From the IMG/VR virus record IMGVR_UViG_3300032282_002121, positions 1-27,099 of that record: a stretch of DNA of 27,099 nt; one strand, written 5' to 3'. Position numbers and translations under genes: made by a program. Position 1 is the first letter of the stretch; each line of letters starts with the position of its first letter. Shown here in pieces: positions 19,538 through 27,099 of the stretch. Below the pieces are notes generated by a model, which was not told the DNA's origin, did not search any database, and was given only the letters and a program-made list of their open reading frames with translations. The stretch comes from a virus.

Positions 19538-20802
19538 TGTCCGACATAGTATTTCTTGTTGAGAGTATTGACAGATATGGTCAACCATATACTCTCAGTG
19601 ACAGACTGAAGTCCCTGTCTCCGGAATGGATCGAGCATTATAACTCCGAAATACTTAAAACGTATATCAACTGCATTGGAAAGAAGATTACTTTTCAAGC
19701 TTATCATGCAGTTGAAAATTTTGATCCTAACAAGAAATACTACTACTTCATTTGTCTGGATCACTTCAACTTTGATTTTCCAGTGTTCTTTCAGATGCTG
19801 GGCAAGTCAAAGTTGAAGCGACTCCATGACAACAATATTCCTTTACTATTCGCGCACGACTTAGAGACGATTCCGCACCTGGAATACACTGCATTTGTGA
19901 AGCAGCTCGAGTGGTTGTTCCTGATGCGAGGCGTATATTCTGGTGTAGAAAACGAAATCATCGTGCTGAATGCCGGCGAGATAGTGCCACGGCAGGCCGC
20001 ATTCATCAAGCAGTGGTTCTATAATAAGTTCAAGTTCATTCAGAGTCCGCTGCTACTCAAATATTCAGCCAATGAGTTATGCGAGATATATCCGGCCGAA
20101 GACGAGCTCGAGCGTCTAAACGGTCTAGAAAAAGAACGGCAGTTTACGTGCCTGAATAGAACGCCGCGATTTCATAGATCGACACTTATTCATGGATTGA
20201 AGTCGCAGAATCTGGATGGTGAAGGCTTCATTAGCAACGGCCATCTTACTCAATACAACACCCATAGCATAACTTCCGAGACTGCCTACGCCACGGCGGT
20301 CAAGAATCAAATAGTCCAGAATAACGGCTCGCTCCCCGTAATGACTCTGGACGAGTATACATTTACCGACAATCGACCAAAATCTCTGCCCGCTTTCCCA
20401 GAACAACTGTGGAAGACGTATTATGACATCGTGTCAGAGACCGGCGTAGTATACTTCTATCCTGACCCGTTGGATCTTTCCCTGATTACAGAGAAGACGG
20501 TAAAGTCTATACTGATGATGCGGCCGTTCATGATCAACGGCGGTCCATACTCTTTAAAATCTCTGAAGAGATTCGGTTTCAAGACATATGACTTCCTATT
20601 TGATGAGAACCATGATGACGTAGAGAATCTAATAGATCGTCAGGAGATCATAGTCCAGAACGTCCGGAATTACGTCAATAAATATTCTGAACTTAGCGTC
20701 AAGATCAATGCTCACAGAGATGTAGTGCGCTTCAATCGCCATCGTCTATTGAACGTGGATTACGAACAACTACTTGCCAATGAATTAATGAGTGTATCAT
20801 GA
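19537..20802 (+). CDS. Glycosyltransferase-like protein (fucosyltransferase-like C-terminus)
   Basis: The 421-residue protein contains FTCLNRTPRFHR (about 203-214) and a C-terminal ITEKTVKSILMMRPFMINGG segment (about 317-336), followed by FGFKTYDFLFDENHDD. The T-E-K-(T/F)...PF...GG pattern resembles the donor-binding part of alpha-(1,3)-fucosyltransferase-like proteins seen in T4-like and giant viruses. The acceptor is unknown. It overlaps the next glycosyltransferase by four bases. Codon use in the first 90 codons is more AT-rich than later. Confidence 0.55.
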   Translation: MSDIVFLVESIDRYGQPYTLSDRLKSLSPEWIEHYNSEILKTYINCIGKKITFQAYHAVENFDPNKKYYYFICLDHFNFDFPVFFQMLGKSKLKRLHDNNIPLLFAHDLETIPHLEYTAFVKQLEWLFLMRGVYSGVENEIIVLNAGEIVPRQAAFIKQWFYNKFKFIQSPLLLKYSANELCEIYPAEDELERLNGLEKERQFTCLNRTPRFHRSTLIHGLKSQNLDGEGFISNGHLTQYNTHSITSETAYATAVKNQIVQNNGSLPVMTLDEYTFTDNRPKSLPAFPEQLWKTYYDIVSETGVVYFYPDPLDLSLITEKTVKSILMMRPFMINGGPYSLKSLKRFGFKTYDFLFDENHDDVENLIDRQEIIVQNVRNYVNKYSELSVKINAHRDVVRFNRHRLLNVDYEQLLANELMSVS

Positions 20803-21824
20803 ACAATTATGACTTGCTTGAGAAGAATGAAGTGTCGGCAAACGCGCAGGGCGGAACGGAGCTTATGCTTCGTTCCATCTATGACGGCACGATTCCACGT
20901 GATCTCCTAGAACAGTTTCAGATCATTCCTTCTAGGCCGCGAGACCTAAAGGAAGACAAGATTCGTGTAATGAACGTGCACGACCTTCCAGAAGATCCCG
21001 AGTCGGCCAAGTTCAGAGACCCGCAGTTCCGATTGAACTTTCATAAGTTCGTCTTCGTCTCTAACTGGCAGTACTCGCGTTATCAATACGTCCTCGGCAT
21101 GGAGTACTCTGATCGCGACGTGGTCATCGAGAACGGCATCACGCCGCTTACACCGGACTGGAACAGCAAGATGCAGGACGACAAGATTCGTCTGGTCTAC
21201 TGCTCCACTCCTCATCGCGGCCTAGAGATCTTAGTGCCGGTATTCCAGCGACTGGCTGAGAAGCACCCCGAGATTCACCTCGACGTGTTCTCCAGCTTCA
21301 AGATCTATGGCTGGGATGACGCAGACAAGAACTTTGAGCCGCTGTATAAGATCATCAAGGATCACCCCCAGATGACTTATCATGGATTTCAACCAAATGA
21401 CGTTGTCAAGGATCATATTACCAAGTGTCATATCTTAGCGTATCCCTCGATCTATCTCGAGACCGGGTGTCGAGTCCTGATGGAGTCGATGTCGGCTGGC
21501 CTATCTTGCGTGCACCCAAACTACGGCGCCCTGCCCGATACGTCTGGATCTCTGACTCACATGTATCACGGCGCTGCAGACAAGATGACGCACGCCAACA
21601 TCTTTGCAGCAAATCTGGACTACGTGATCGAGCAGTATAAGACTAACAGACAGGCAATGAATAAGAGAGCCGAAGCTGTTGCTGCATACGCAAACCAACG
21701 CTTCGACATCAGGCTTATCCTGCAGAAGTGGCAGGATAATCTAACAGAACTGGCAATGATGTATCCGGTGGGTATTAGAGCGCCCAAGAAGCATGAAAAG
21801 AAATTTATTTACAGGGTCGGATAA
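20799..21824 (+). CDS. Family 4-type glycosyltransferase
   Basis: The 341-residue protein has the GT-B features of family 4: a Gly-rich N-terminal loop (NAQGGTEL, 16-22), YCSTPHRG near 134-141, and the E-x7-E donor-binding motif E221-T-G-C-R-V-L-M-E229. It transfers a sugar from a nucleotide-sugar donor; the target may be hypermodified DNA, a virion protein or host envelope. The pairing with the preceding fucosyltransferase-like gene suggests a shared glycan or nucleobase modification. Confidence 0.8.
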   Translation: MNNYDLLEKNEVSANAQGGTELMLRSIYDGTIPRDLLEQFQIIPSRPRDLKEDKIRVMNVHDLPEDPESAKFRDPQFRLNFHKFVFVSNWQYSRYQYVLGMEYSDRDVVIENGITPLTPDWNSKMQDDKIRLVYCSTPHRGLEILVPVFQRLAEKHPEIHLDVFSSFKIYGWDDADKNFEPLYKIIKDHPQMTYHGFQPNDVVKDHITKCHILAYPSIYLETGCRVLMESMSAGLSCVHPNYGALPDTSGSLTHMYHGAADKMTHANIFAANLDYVIEQYKTNRQAMNKRAEAVAAYANQRFDIRLILQKWQDNLTELAMMYPVGIRAPKKHEKKFIYRVG

Positions 21825-21831
21825 AAAGTAG

Positions 21832-21860
21832 TGTACATTCGGCCGAAATATAAATATAAT
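21832..21860 (+). promoter_or_regulatory. Host-type promoter overlapping a late octamer
   Basis: TGTACA (21832-21837) and TATAAT (21855-21860) are 17 bases apart. The spacer also contains a full late octamer TATAAATA at 21849-21856. The gene at 21887 could therefore be read both early and late. Confidence 0.7.
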
Positions 21861-21886
21861 GGTACTATGTGTACTGTAGAAAATCA

Positions 21887-22270
21887 ATGACGGCACAAAT
21901 CATCAACTTCCCCGTGAAGAACGCCCGACCAATAGTTACTCCTCCGGCTAGCGAGGAAGACGTAATGGCGGGCGTAGATAGTATGAAGCTCATTCATGTG
22001 AATGAGACTCTCATGGCAATATCCCAGATGCTCTTCGAGCGCCTGTATGCTGCCGGCTTTGACTTCTCCGACTTTAAGTCAGAGAACGAGTTGAAGTATG
22101 GATCTTTCCTAGTAGAGACACTACACTCTCTGCTCTGCAAGTACTACGACGTCTACCATCCGTTCCAAGACGTGGCCGACAAGATCTTCGTCCGGGACGA
22201 GAACGACGAGTTTACGATCGTAGACGAAATCCACATGAAGTTTATCGACAAGTCTAAGAAAGACACCTGA
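21887..22270 (+). CDS. Conserved phage protein, unknown function
   Basis: The start is ATG 21887 (MTAQIINFPVK), since a GTG at 21869 would leave almost no leader after the promoter. The product has 127 residues with an acidic C-terminus and a helical core rich in Leu and Met (VNETLMAISQMLFERLYAAG). I know no family function. It directly precedes rnh and follows its own promoter, so it may be an early regulatory or replication accessory protein; this is only context. Confidence 0.55.
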   Translation: MTAQIINFPVKNARPIVTPPASEEDVMAGVDSMKLIHVNETLMAISQMLFERLYAAGFDFSDFKSENELKYGSFLVETLHSLLCKYYDVYHPFQDVADKIFVRDENDEFTIVDEIHMKFIDKSKKDT

Positions 22271-22280
22271 GAGTTATATC

Positions 22281-23129
22281 ATGCTTATTCTGGACCTCAA
22301 TCAGGTCATGCTCTCCAATCTCATGGTACAGATTGGGAATCATACCAATGCCGCGGTAGACGAGAACATGGTGCGGCACATGATCCTCAACACCATTCGC
22401 TCGCTCAACGTCAAGTTTCGTAACGAGTACGGCGAGCTGATCATCGCGGCCGACGGAGCCAACAGCTGGCGCCGCGACTACTTCCCCTACTACAAGGCAA
22501 ACCGCCGCAAGAGCCAGCAGACGTCTGAGCTCAATTGGGCCAGCATCTTCGAGTGCATGAACAAGATCCGTGCGGAGCTCAAGGAGTTCTTCCCGTATCG
22601 TGTCATTCACATCGAGCGTGTCGAGGCCGACGACGTGATCGGCACCCTGGTCAATGACTTTCATAAGACCGACTCCATCATGATCTTGTCTGGCGACAAG
22701 GATTTCAACCAGCTCCACTACGACGGCGTCAAGCAGTACGATCCTACTCGCAAGAAGATGATCGTCTGCGAGGACCCCGAGCTGTACCTCGAAGAGCACA
22801 TCATGCGAGGCGACAAGGGCGACGGCATTCCTAATATCCTGTCACCCGATAACTGCTTCGTCGTGGGTGAGCGCCAGAAGACTCTGACTCAGAAGAAGGT
22901 GGAAGAGCTGATCGAGACCGGCCTGCCCGGTAAGTTCGACCACGAAAATTATCGTAACTACATGCGCAACTCTCGCCTGATCGACCTTCGGTTTACGCCC
23001 AAGGAGTACAAGGAGAAGATCCGCGCTTCGTACGAGGAGCAGGAAGGCAAGAACGGCTCCAAGATGATGAACTACTTCATTGCCAATCGACTTAAGAACC
23101 TGATGGAATCTATGGGAGACTTTACATGA
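22281..23129 (+). CDS. rnh: RNase H / FEN-like 5'-3' exonuclease (T4 rnh type)
   Basis: The 282-residue protein has the acidic residues of T4 RNase H and other FEN-like nucleases: D5 in LILDLN, D58 in AADGANSWR, the E-A-D117-D118 pair, D139 in SGDKDF and D178/D181 near GDKGDGIPN. It removes RNA primers and flaps from lagging-strand fragments, working with the primase and helicase. The final stop overlaps the next ATG. Confidence 0.9.
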   Translation: MLILDLNQVMLSNLMVQIGNHTNAAVDENMVRHMILNTIRSLNVKFRNEYGELIIAADGANSWRRDYFPYYKANRRKSQQTSELNWASIFECMNKIRAELKEFFPYRVIHIERVEADDVIGTLVNDFHKTDSIMILSGDKDFNQLHYDGVKQYDPTRKKMIVCEDPELYLEEHIMRGDKGDGIPNILSPDNCFVVGERQKTLTQKKVEELIETGLPGKFDHENYRNYMRNSRLIDLRFTPKEYKEKIRASYEEQEGKNGSKMMNYFIANRLKNLMESMGDFT

Positions 23130-23557
23130 AACTAGGTGTAGCGGAGATCTTGGAGAAAGTATCCAAGATTAACCGCAAGGCTGATAAGATCGCAGAGCTG
23201 AGGAAGCACGACAACTTCGCTCTGCGTACTATCTTGCAGGGAGCTTATCATCCCAACGTCAAGTGGCTGCTACCCGAGGGCGCGCCGCCGTTCAAGAAGA
23301 ACGAGCTGGTTGACCTCGAGGGAGTCCTGTACTCAGAAGCTCGTAAGCTGTACCTGTTCGTAGAGGGCGGCAAGAACGACCTGAAGCCGCTTCGGCGAGA
23401 GACTCTGTTCGTAGAACTGCTGGAGTCGCTGGCTCCGGCCGACGCAGACCTACTCTGCGCTGTCAAAGACAAGAAGATCCCTTACAAGGGCATCACTCCG
23501 CAACTAGTCAAAGAGGCATTTCCGGGACTCCTGGGCGATGAGCAAGAGCAGAAATAA
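23126..23557 (+). CDS. DUF6433-like phage protein
   Basis: The 143-residue protein begins with a charged helical region (EILEKVSKINRKADKIAELR), then LRTILQGAYHPNVKWLLPEG and PPFKKNEL. I recall this pattern as a conserved family (DUF6433) in cyanophage-like T4 genomes; function is unknown. It overlaps rnh by four bases and the next gene by 20 bases, suggesting one replication transcript. Confidence 0.65.
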   Translation: MKLGVAEILEKVSKINRKADKIAELRKHDNFALRTILQGAYHPNVKWLLPEGAPPFKKNELVDLEGVLYSEARKLYLFVEGGKNDLKPLRRETLFVELLESLAPADADLLCAVKDKKIPYKGITPQLVKEAFPGLLGDEQEQK

Positions 23558-23726
23558 TAGGTACCGTGATCGGTACGACGACGACTTCGAGTATGAGTAT
23601 AATCCGTACGGTCGTAAGTCAGAATACCTCGAGAAGAAGCGTGCTAAGCGCATGCAGCGCGCGATGAAGACCCGAGACGTAGACGGCCTTCTCGAGCAAA
23701 ATGACGACTACGACGACGAAGTCTAG
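23538..23726 (+). CDS. Small charged phage protein
   Basis: The 62-residue ORF has an acidic N-terminal block (YDDDFEYEYNPYGR) then a basic block (LEKKRAKRMQRAMKTRDVDGLLEQ) and an acidic tail. Similar small proteins occur at this position in marine T4-like phages. No function is known. It overlaps the DUF6433-like gene by 20 bases. Confidence 0.55.
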   Translation: MSKSRNNRYRDRYDDDFEYEYNPYGRKSEYLEKKRAKRMQRAMKTRDVDGLLEQNDDYDDEV

Positions 23727-23745
23727 CTAAATAACAGAGAAACAG

Positions 23746-23991
23746 ATGCCGACATATACATTCATAAACAAGGAGACCGGAGAAGAGACGACAGAGTACC
23801 TGTCTATCTCCGATCTCGACAAGTTCTGTAAGAAGAATAAGCACCTTGAGCAGGTCATCGGGGCCCCTGCTATTGGCGACACGGTTCGCCTCGGTCTCAA
23901 GAAGCCGGATAACGCCTTCCGAGACCACCTCAAAGAGATCAAGAAGAAGCACTCTCGAGGATTCACGAAGAGCACCGTCAACACCTTCTAG
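23746..23991 (+). CDS. Conserved small T4-like phage protein
   Basis: The 81-residue protein reads MPTYTFINKETGEE at the start, then GAPAIGDTVRLGLKKPDNAF and a Lys-rich C-terminus. This is a common small protein in T4-like phages whose N-terminus resembles FmdB-type proteins, but the zinc ribbon cysteines are missing. Function is unknown. Confidence 0.6.
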   Translation: MPTYTFINKETGEETTEYLSISDLDKFCKKNKHLEQVIGAPAIGDTVRLGLKKPDNAFRDHLKEIKKKHSRGFTKSTVNTF

Positions 23992-24000
23992 TAGAGTACA

Positions 24001-24753
24001 ATGCAGCAGAGAAGACTGACGAGAAAAGAAAAAAGAAAACTTCGCCAGGCTGGTATAGATGAGGAAGTCGGTCATGATTATCTATTCAAGCATAGCTTTC
24101 AGATAAAGTCGATCTCTCCGCTGACAGACAATCAACGTCTGGCATTTGAGTACTTCGAAGAAGAGAACAACATACTGCTTCACGGCGTGGCTGGTACGGG
24201 CAAGAGCTTCCTCTCCCTGTATCTGGCATTGAAGCAGGTCCTCGAGGGCAAGTCGCCCTACGAGAAAGTGGTACTAGTGAGAAGCGTGGTTCCCACGCGT
24301 GACATGGGCTTCCTGCCCGGTAATAATAAAGAGAAATCTAGAGTATATGAAGCACCCTATACAGCAATCTGCACTGAACTCTTTGGGCGAGGAGATGCTT
24401 ACGCGAATCTCTGCACTAAGGGCTTCTTGGAGTTCATATCTACTTCTTTCGTACGCGGCACTACTTTTAATGATTGCATCATTATCGCCGATGAGATCCA
24501 AAATATGGACCTTGGTGAGCTCGATTCTGTAATCACTCGAGTAGGCAAGAACTGCAAAGTCTTGATGTGCGGAGACTTTCGCCAGTCAGACTTTCGCAGA
24601 GAGCACGAGAGATCCGGCATCATCAAGTTCATGAGCATCATCAAGGCGATGCGTTCGTTCGAGTTCGTGGACTTCCAAGAGCAGGACATCGTAAGAAGCG
24701 CGCTAGTGAAAGACTACATTATCACCAAAGACAGACTAGGTATCAGTGTTTAA
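24001..24753 (+). CDS. phoH: PhoH-like ATPase
   Basis: The 250-residue protein has Walker A G62-V-A-G-T-G-K-S69 and Walker B IIIADE with D164-E165, plus a G-D-F-R-Q segment typical of the PhoH family. PhoH proteins are P-loop ATPases related to superfamily 1 helicases; their role in phage infection is unsettled, though linked to phosphate stress in bacteria. It sits between a small T4-like gene and the RecB/Cas4-like nuclease. Confidence 0.9.
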   Translation: MQQRRLTRKEKRKLRQAGIDEEVGHDYLFKHSFQIKSISPLTDNQRLAFEYFEEENNILLHGVAGTGKSFLSLYLALKQVLEGKSPYEKVVLVRSVVPTRDMGFLPGNNKEKSRVYEAPYTAICTELFGRGDAYANLCTKGFLEFISTSFVRGTTFNDCIIIADEIQNMDLGELDSVITRVGKNCKVLMCGDFRQSDFRREHERSGIIKFMSIIKAMRSFEFVDFQEQDIVRSALVKDYIITKDRLGISV

Positions 24754-25408
24754 GCATGCATTATTTGAGCGTTTTGAGTTACCGTCAGAGATCATAGACG
24801 AGAAGCGCTACTACACCACACCGACGGGGGAGAAGTACCCGTCGGTGACTACTGTTATAGGTAAGTACACGGACAAGAGCGGCCTACTTGCTTGGCGCAA
24901 GAGAGTAGGAGAAGAAGAGGCGAACAGAGTCTCCGCCGTTGCTGCCAATCGCGGTACTCGCGTCCACAACATCCTCGAGAAGTACGTACTAAACGATCCC
25001 ACGTACGCAGAAGGCGTCATGCCCATCAACCTGGCCATGTTCAAAGACATGAAGAATGTCCTAGACAACCGGCTGGGTGAGATATACGGCATCGAGCATC
25101 CTCTCTACTCTCATCGTCTTCGAACCGCCGGTAAGACAGACTTGATTGCGGAGTTCGATGGAGTCAAGTCTATCGTAGACTACAAGACTGCCAAGAGATA
25201 CAAGAAAGAGTCAGACATCCTCAACTACTTCTTGCAGTCTACTTGTTATGCTCTTATGACGGGAGAGAGGACTGGAATACACATCCCCCAGATCGCCATC
25301 GTCATCGGCGTAGACAACGACGAGCCTCAAGTCTTTATCAAGAAGACTGCAGATTACGTCTCTGCCGTAGTCAAGATGTTCAAGCACCACAATATCTCAA
25401 TCTTTTGA
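24746..25408 (+). CDS. RecB/Cas4-like PD-(D/E)XK exonuclease
   Basis: The 220-residue protein has motifs of the RecB/Cas4 nuclease group: R-G-T-R-V-H74, an E117 in IEHPL, A-G-K-T-D132 and V-D145-Y-K147-T. A GTG start at 24746 overlaps phoH by eight bases, and no nearby in-frame ATG offers an alternative. It likely resects DNA ends in phage recombination or replication. A Cas4-type iron-sulphur cluster is not evident from the Cys content, so it is more RecB-like. Confidence 0.75.
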   Translation: MFKHALFERFELPSEIIDEKRYYTTPTGEKYPSVTTVIGKYTDKSGLLAWRKRVGEEEANRVSAVAANRGTRVHNILEKYVLNDPTYAEGVMPINLAMFKDMKNVLDNRLGEIYGIEHPLYSHRLRTAGKTDLIAEFDGVKSIVDYKTAKRYKKESDILNYFLQSTCYALMTGERTGIHIPQIAIVIGVDNDEPQVFIKKTADYVSAVVKMFKHHNISIF

Positions 25409-25417
25409 AAATAACAG

Positions 25418-25446
25418 TGTACATTCAGTGGCACTTGGGGTAAAAT
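25418..25446 (+). promoter_or_regulatory. Host-type promoter for the DUF932 gene
   Basis: TGTACA (25418-25423) and TAAAAT (25441-25446) are separated by exactly 17 bases. Initiation near 25453 gives a leader of about 43 bases before ATG 25496, with AAAGGA as ribosome binding site. Confidence 0.7.
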
Positions 25447-25495
25447 GATTTTATTGGATGGGAACATCCAGTCTGAATCGAAAGGAAACTACATT

Positions 25496-26449
25496 ATGGC
25501 TCATGAAATCGAAGATGTGAATGGCGTCCCCGCAATGGCTTATGTCGGTCAGGTTCCCTGGCACGGCCTAGGCAAGGAAGTCCCGGCCGACCTGACCCCG
25601 GCGCAGATGCTCCAGGCTGCTCAGCTCGACTGGACCGTCGAGAAGATCCCGGCTTTTGCCACGATCAACGGCAAGAAGGTCCGTGTCAACCGCTCGGCTC
25701 TAGTCCGCAACAGCGACCACAAGATGCTCGACGTCGTCACCGACGACTGGAATCCGGTCCAGAACCAGGAAGCCTTCGAGTTCTTCAACGAGTACATCAT
25801 GGCTGGTGACATGGAGATGCACACCGCCGGCTCGCTCAAGGGCGGTCAGGTCGTGTGGGGTCTGGCTCGAGTGAAGGAGTCGTTCGAGCTGTTCAAGGGC
25901 GATCGCATCGACTCGTATCTGCTCTTCTCGAACTTCCACAAGTACGGCTACTCGACCGACATTCGCTTCACTCCGATTCGCGTCGTGTGCAACAACACTC
26001 TGACGCTGTCGCTGAACTCGGCCGTCGAGCGTATGGCCAAGATCTCGCACCGCAAGGAGTTCAAGGCTGAAGACGTCAAGAGCATGCTGGGTATCGCCAC
26101 GGACAAGCTCACGAAGTACAAGGAGATGGCTCAGTTCCTCGGCTCCAAGCGAGCCACTCACGAGCACGCTCTCGACTACTTCTCGACCATCTTCCCCGGC
26201 GCGGAAGACGAGGAAGAGATCAAGTTCTCGCGTAACGCCAAGCTGGCCCTCGAGATGATGCACACTCAGCCCGGCGCCGAGTACGCTCGCGGCACCTTCT
26301 GGCAGCTGTTCAACACGGTCACGTTCATGACCGACCACATCATGGGCCGGAACGTCGACAACCGTCTGACCAACGCCTGGTACGGCCACAACAAGACGCT
26401 CAAGACTCGAGCGCTCGAGACCGCCGTAGAGATGGCCAACGCGGCCTAA
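25496..26449 (+). CDS. DUF932 / phage-plasmid-like protein (TIGR03299 type)
   Basis: The start is ATG 25496 with AAAGGA about nine bases upstream; an ATG at 25445 overlaps the -10 box and cannot be used from that promoter. The 317-residue protein has the family features: YVGQVPWHGLGKEV near the N-terminus, WTVEKIPAF, and a conserved IRVVCNNTLTLSL segment. The function of this family is unknown; it occurs on phages and plasmids. Codons are strongly C-ending and more GC-rich than in neighbours. It is a single-gene unit with its own promoter and strong terminator, which suggests high, separate expression. Confidence 0.85.
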   Translation: MAHEIEDVNGVPAMAYVGQVPWHGLGKEVPADLTPAQMLQAAQLDWTVEKIPAFATINGKKVRVNRSALVRNSDHKMLDVVTDDWNPVQNQEAFEFFNEYIMAGDMEMHTAGSLKGGQVVWGLARVKESFELFKGDRIDSYLLFSNFHKYGYSTDIRFTPIRVVCNNTLTLSLNSAVERMAKISHRKEFKAEDVKSMLGIATDKLTKYKEMAQFLGSKRATHEHALDYFSTIFPGAEDEEEIKFSRNAKLALEMMHTQPGAEYARGTFWQLFNTVTFMTDHIMGRNVDNRLTNAWYGHNKTLKTRALETAVEMANAA

Positions 26450-26455
26450 TAGAAC

Positions 26456-26484
26456 GGGGGAGGGCAACCTCCCCCTTCTTTTTT
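26456..26484 (+). terminator. Strong intrinsic terminator
   Basis: A perfect 8-bp stem pairs GGGGGAGG (26456-26463) with CCTCCCCC (26468-26475) around GCAA, followed by TTCTTTTTT. It ends the DUF932 transcript. Confidence 0.92.
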
Positions 26485-26486
26485 AG

Positions 26487-26515
26487 TGTACATCGGCTGA
26501 CCGTCTTGGTATAAT
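26487..26515 (+). promoter_or_regulatory. Host-type promoter with extended -10
   Basis: TGTACA (26487-26492) and TATAAT (26510-26515), preceded by TGG, are 17 bases apart. Predicted +1 is near 26522, the first base of the next ATG, so the transcript may be leaderless. Confidence 0.8.
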
Positions 26516-26521
26516 AGGCAC

Positions 26522-27099
26522 ATGGCAAAATCAAATCCTAGTCGTCGTCTCTTCAAGCGCGAGAAGAAGACTCGCGTGTCTAAGACCGAAGAGTACTTGG
26601 TCAACACTCGGTACCTAGGCGCAGAGCCGAAGTACACCGGCGAAGTGCTGACCGATCTTCAGCTCACTACCGCTTATACGTGGTACAGCTACATGTGCCG
26701 AGCTTCAGACGCTCGCGAGTACATCGTAGAGTACATGGACAAGATCGGTAAGAAGAATGTCGCTCGCCTGATGCGCAGCGTCCCCGACGGTCAGGTCCCC
26801 CTGACTGCCGGCTGGATCTGCCGCATCCTCACGCGCGGCGGCAAGATCACCGACCGCACCAAGGAGTTCCTCCTAGACCGAGTCACTCGTTCCATCGAGC
26901 GCAGTCAGACTGCGGCCGAGGAAGAAGCCAGGACTCCGTCTCGTCCGTCTCGAGACGTGCAGGCTTCCATTCGTGACAAGGCTCGCGACATCATCGGCGA
27001 CCTCGAGAGCATGATCGACAACGCCCAGCCGTTCAACATCTACGACTACATGCAGAAGAAGAACATCCCGGCCATCTACGCCGCGTACATCGCGGACTA
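26522..27099 (+). CDS. Unknown phage protein, truncated by the window end
   Basis: The frame is open from ATG 26522 to the last base, at least 192 residues. The N-terminus is very basic (MAKSNPSRRLFKREKKTR), followed by LTDLQLTTAYTWYSYMCRASDAREYI, a helical region with SVPDGQVPLTAGWICRIL, and a Glu/Arg-rich linker near 130-150. I recognise no family. The strong dedicated promoter suggests an early product. There is no Shine-Dalgarno sequence because the promoter places transcription at the ATG. Confidence 0.6.
   Translation, partial: MAKSNPSRRLFKREKKTRVSKTEEYLVNTRYLGAEPKYTGEVLTDLQLTTAYTWYSYMCRASDAREYIVEYMDKIGKKNVARLMRSVPDGQVPLTAGWICRILTRGGKITDRTKEFLLDRVTRSIERSQTAAEEEARTPSRPSRDVQASIRDKARDIIGDLESMIDNAQPFNIYDYMQKKNIPAIYAAYIAD

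Noticed and set aside
25700-26467. Long minus-strand ORF opposite the DUF932 gene (255 residues)
   Set aside because: It is a by-product of strong C-ending codon bias on the plus strand and covers the DUF932 gene and its terminator.
1-27099. CRISPR arrays, insertion sequences, integrase or attachment sites
   Set aside because: No regularly spaced repeats, transposase, integrase or attachment core was seen on either strand.

Overview
This window looks like part of the genome of a large, lytic, T4-like tailed phage of the myovirus type. The evidence is the gene set: the C-terminus of a gp41-type replicative helicase, a gp61-type primase, a T4 RNase H (FEN-like) homologue, class Ia ribonucleotide reductase (nrdA, nrdB), thyX, a glutaredoxin, phoH, a Cas4/RecB-like nuclease, a phage AdoMet decarboxylase homologue, and T4-style late promoters (TATAAATA). 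Genes are tightly packed, often with overlapping start and stop codons, and almost all lie on the plus strand. No photosynthesis gene is present, so a cyanobacterial host is not indicated. The host cannot be named from this window. Codon use favours C/G endings in most genes.

Layout. 1-467: end of the helicase gene and a small unknown gene. 463-616: a late promoter, a probable structured RNA and a strong terminator. 650-1615: an AT-rich nuclease-like insertion. 1615-4146: three linked enzymes (HAD phosphatase, ligase-like nucleotidyltransferase, HxGH nucleotidyltransferase) whose N-termini resemble the capsid-targeting peptide of T4 internal head proteins. 4146-10805: virion and head-core type genes, a Dps ferritin, small basic proteins and a membrane-anchored coiled-coil protein. 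10809-16738: an early-type promoter, then primase, thyX, nrdA, an HNH homing endonuclease and nrdB. 16739-17948: a GIY-YIG gene, a minus-strand HNH gene, a tiny basic ORF and two tRNA-Gly genes. 17963-21824: a membrane peptide, YkuK-like protein, glutaredoxin, DUF2693-like protein, AdoMetDC homologue and two glycosyltransferase-like genes. 21832-25408: a promoter, then an unknown gene, rnh, small T4-like genes, phoH and a RecB/Cas4-like nuclease. 25418-27099: a DUF932 gene with its own promoter and terminator, then a gene that runs off the end.

How the genes work together. The primase, helicase, RNase H and nuclease serve replication and recombination. NrdA/NrdB, glutaredoxin and ThyX supply deoxynucleotides, including dTMP. 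The AdoMetDC homologue suggests polyamine metabolism, and the glycosyltransferases suggest modification of DNA or virion. The late block (1615-8526) encodes several proteins that may be packaged in the head with the DNA.

The most interesting signals are the possible virion-packaged nucleic-acid end-processing trio, the structured RNA at 477-616, a family of four promoters with exact 17-bp spacing, and traces of homing endonucleases (intact, antisense and decayed) with AT-rich tracts around nrdA/nrdB.
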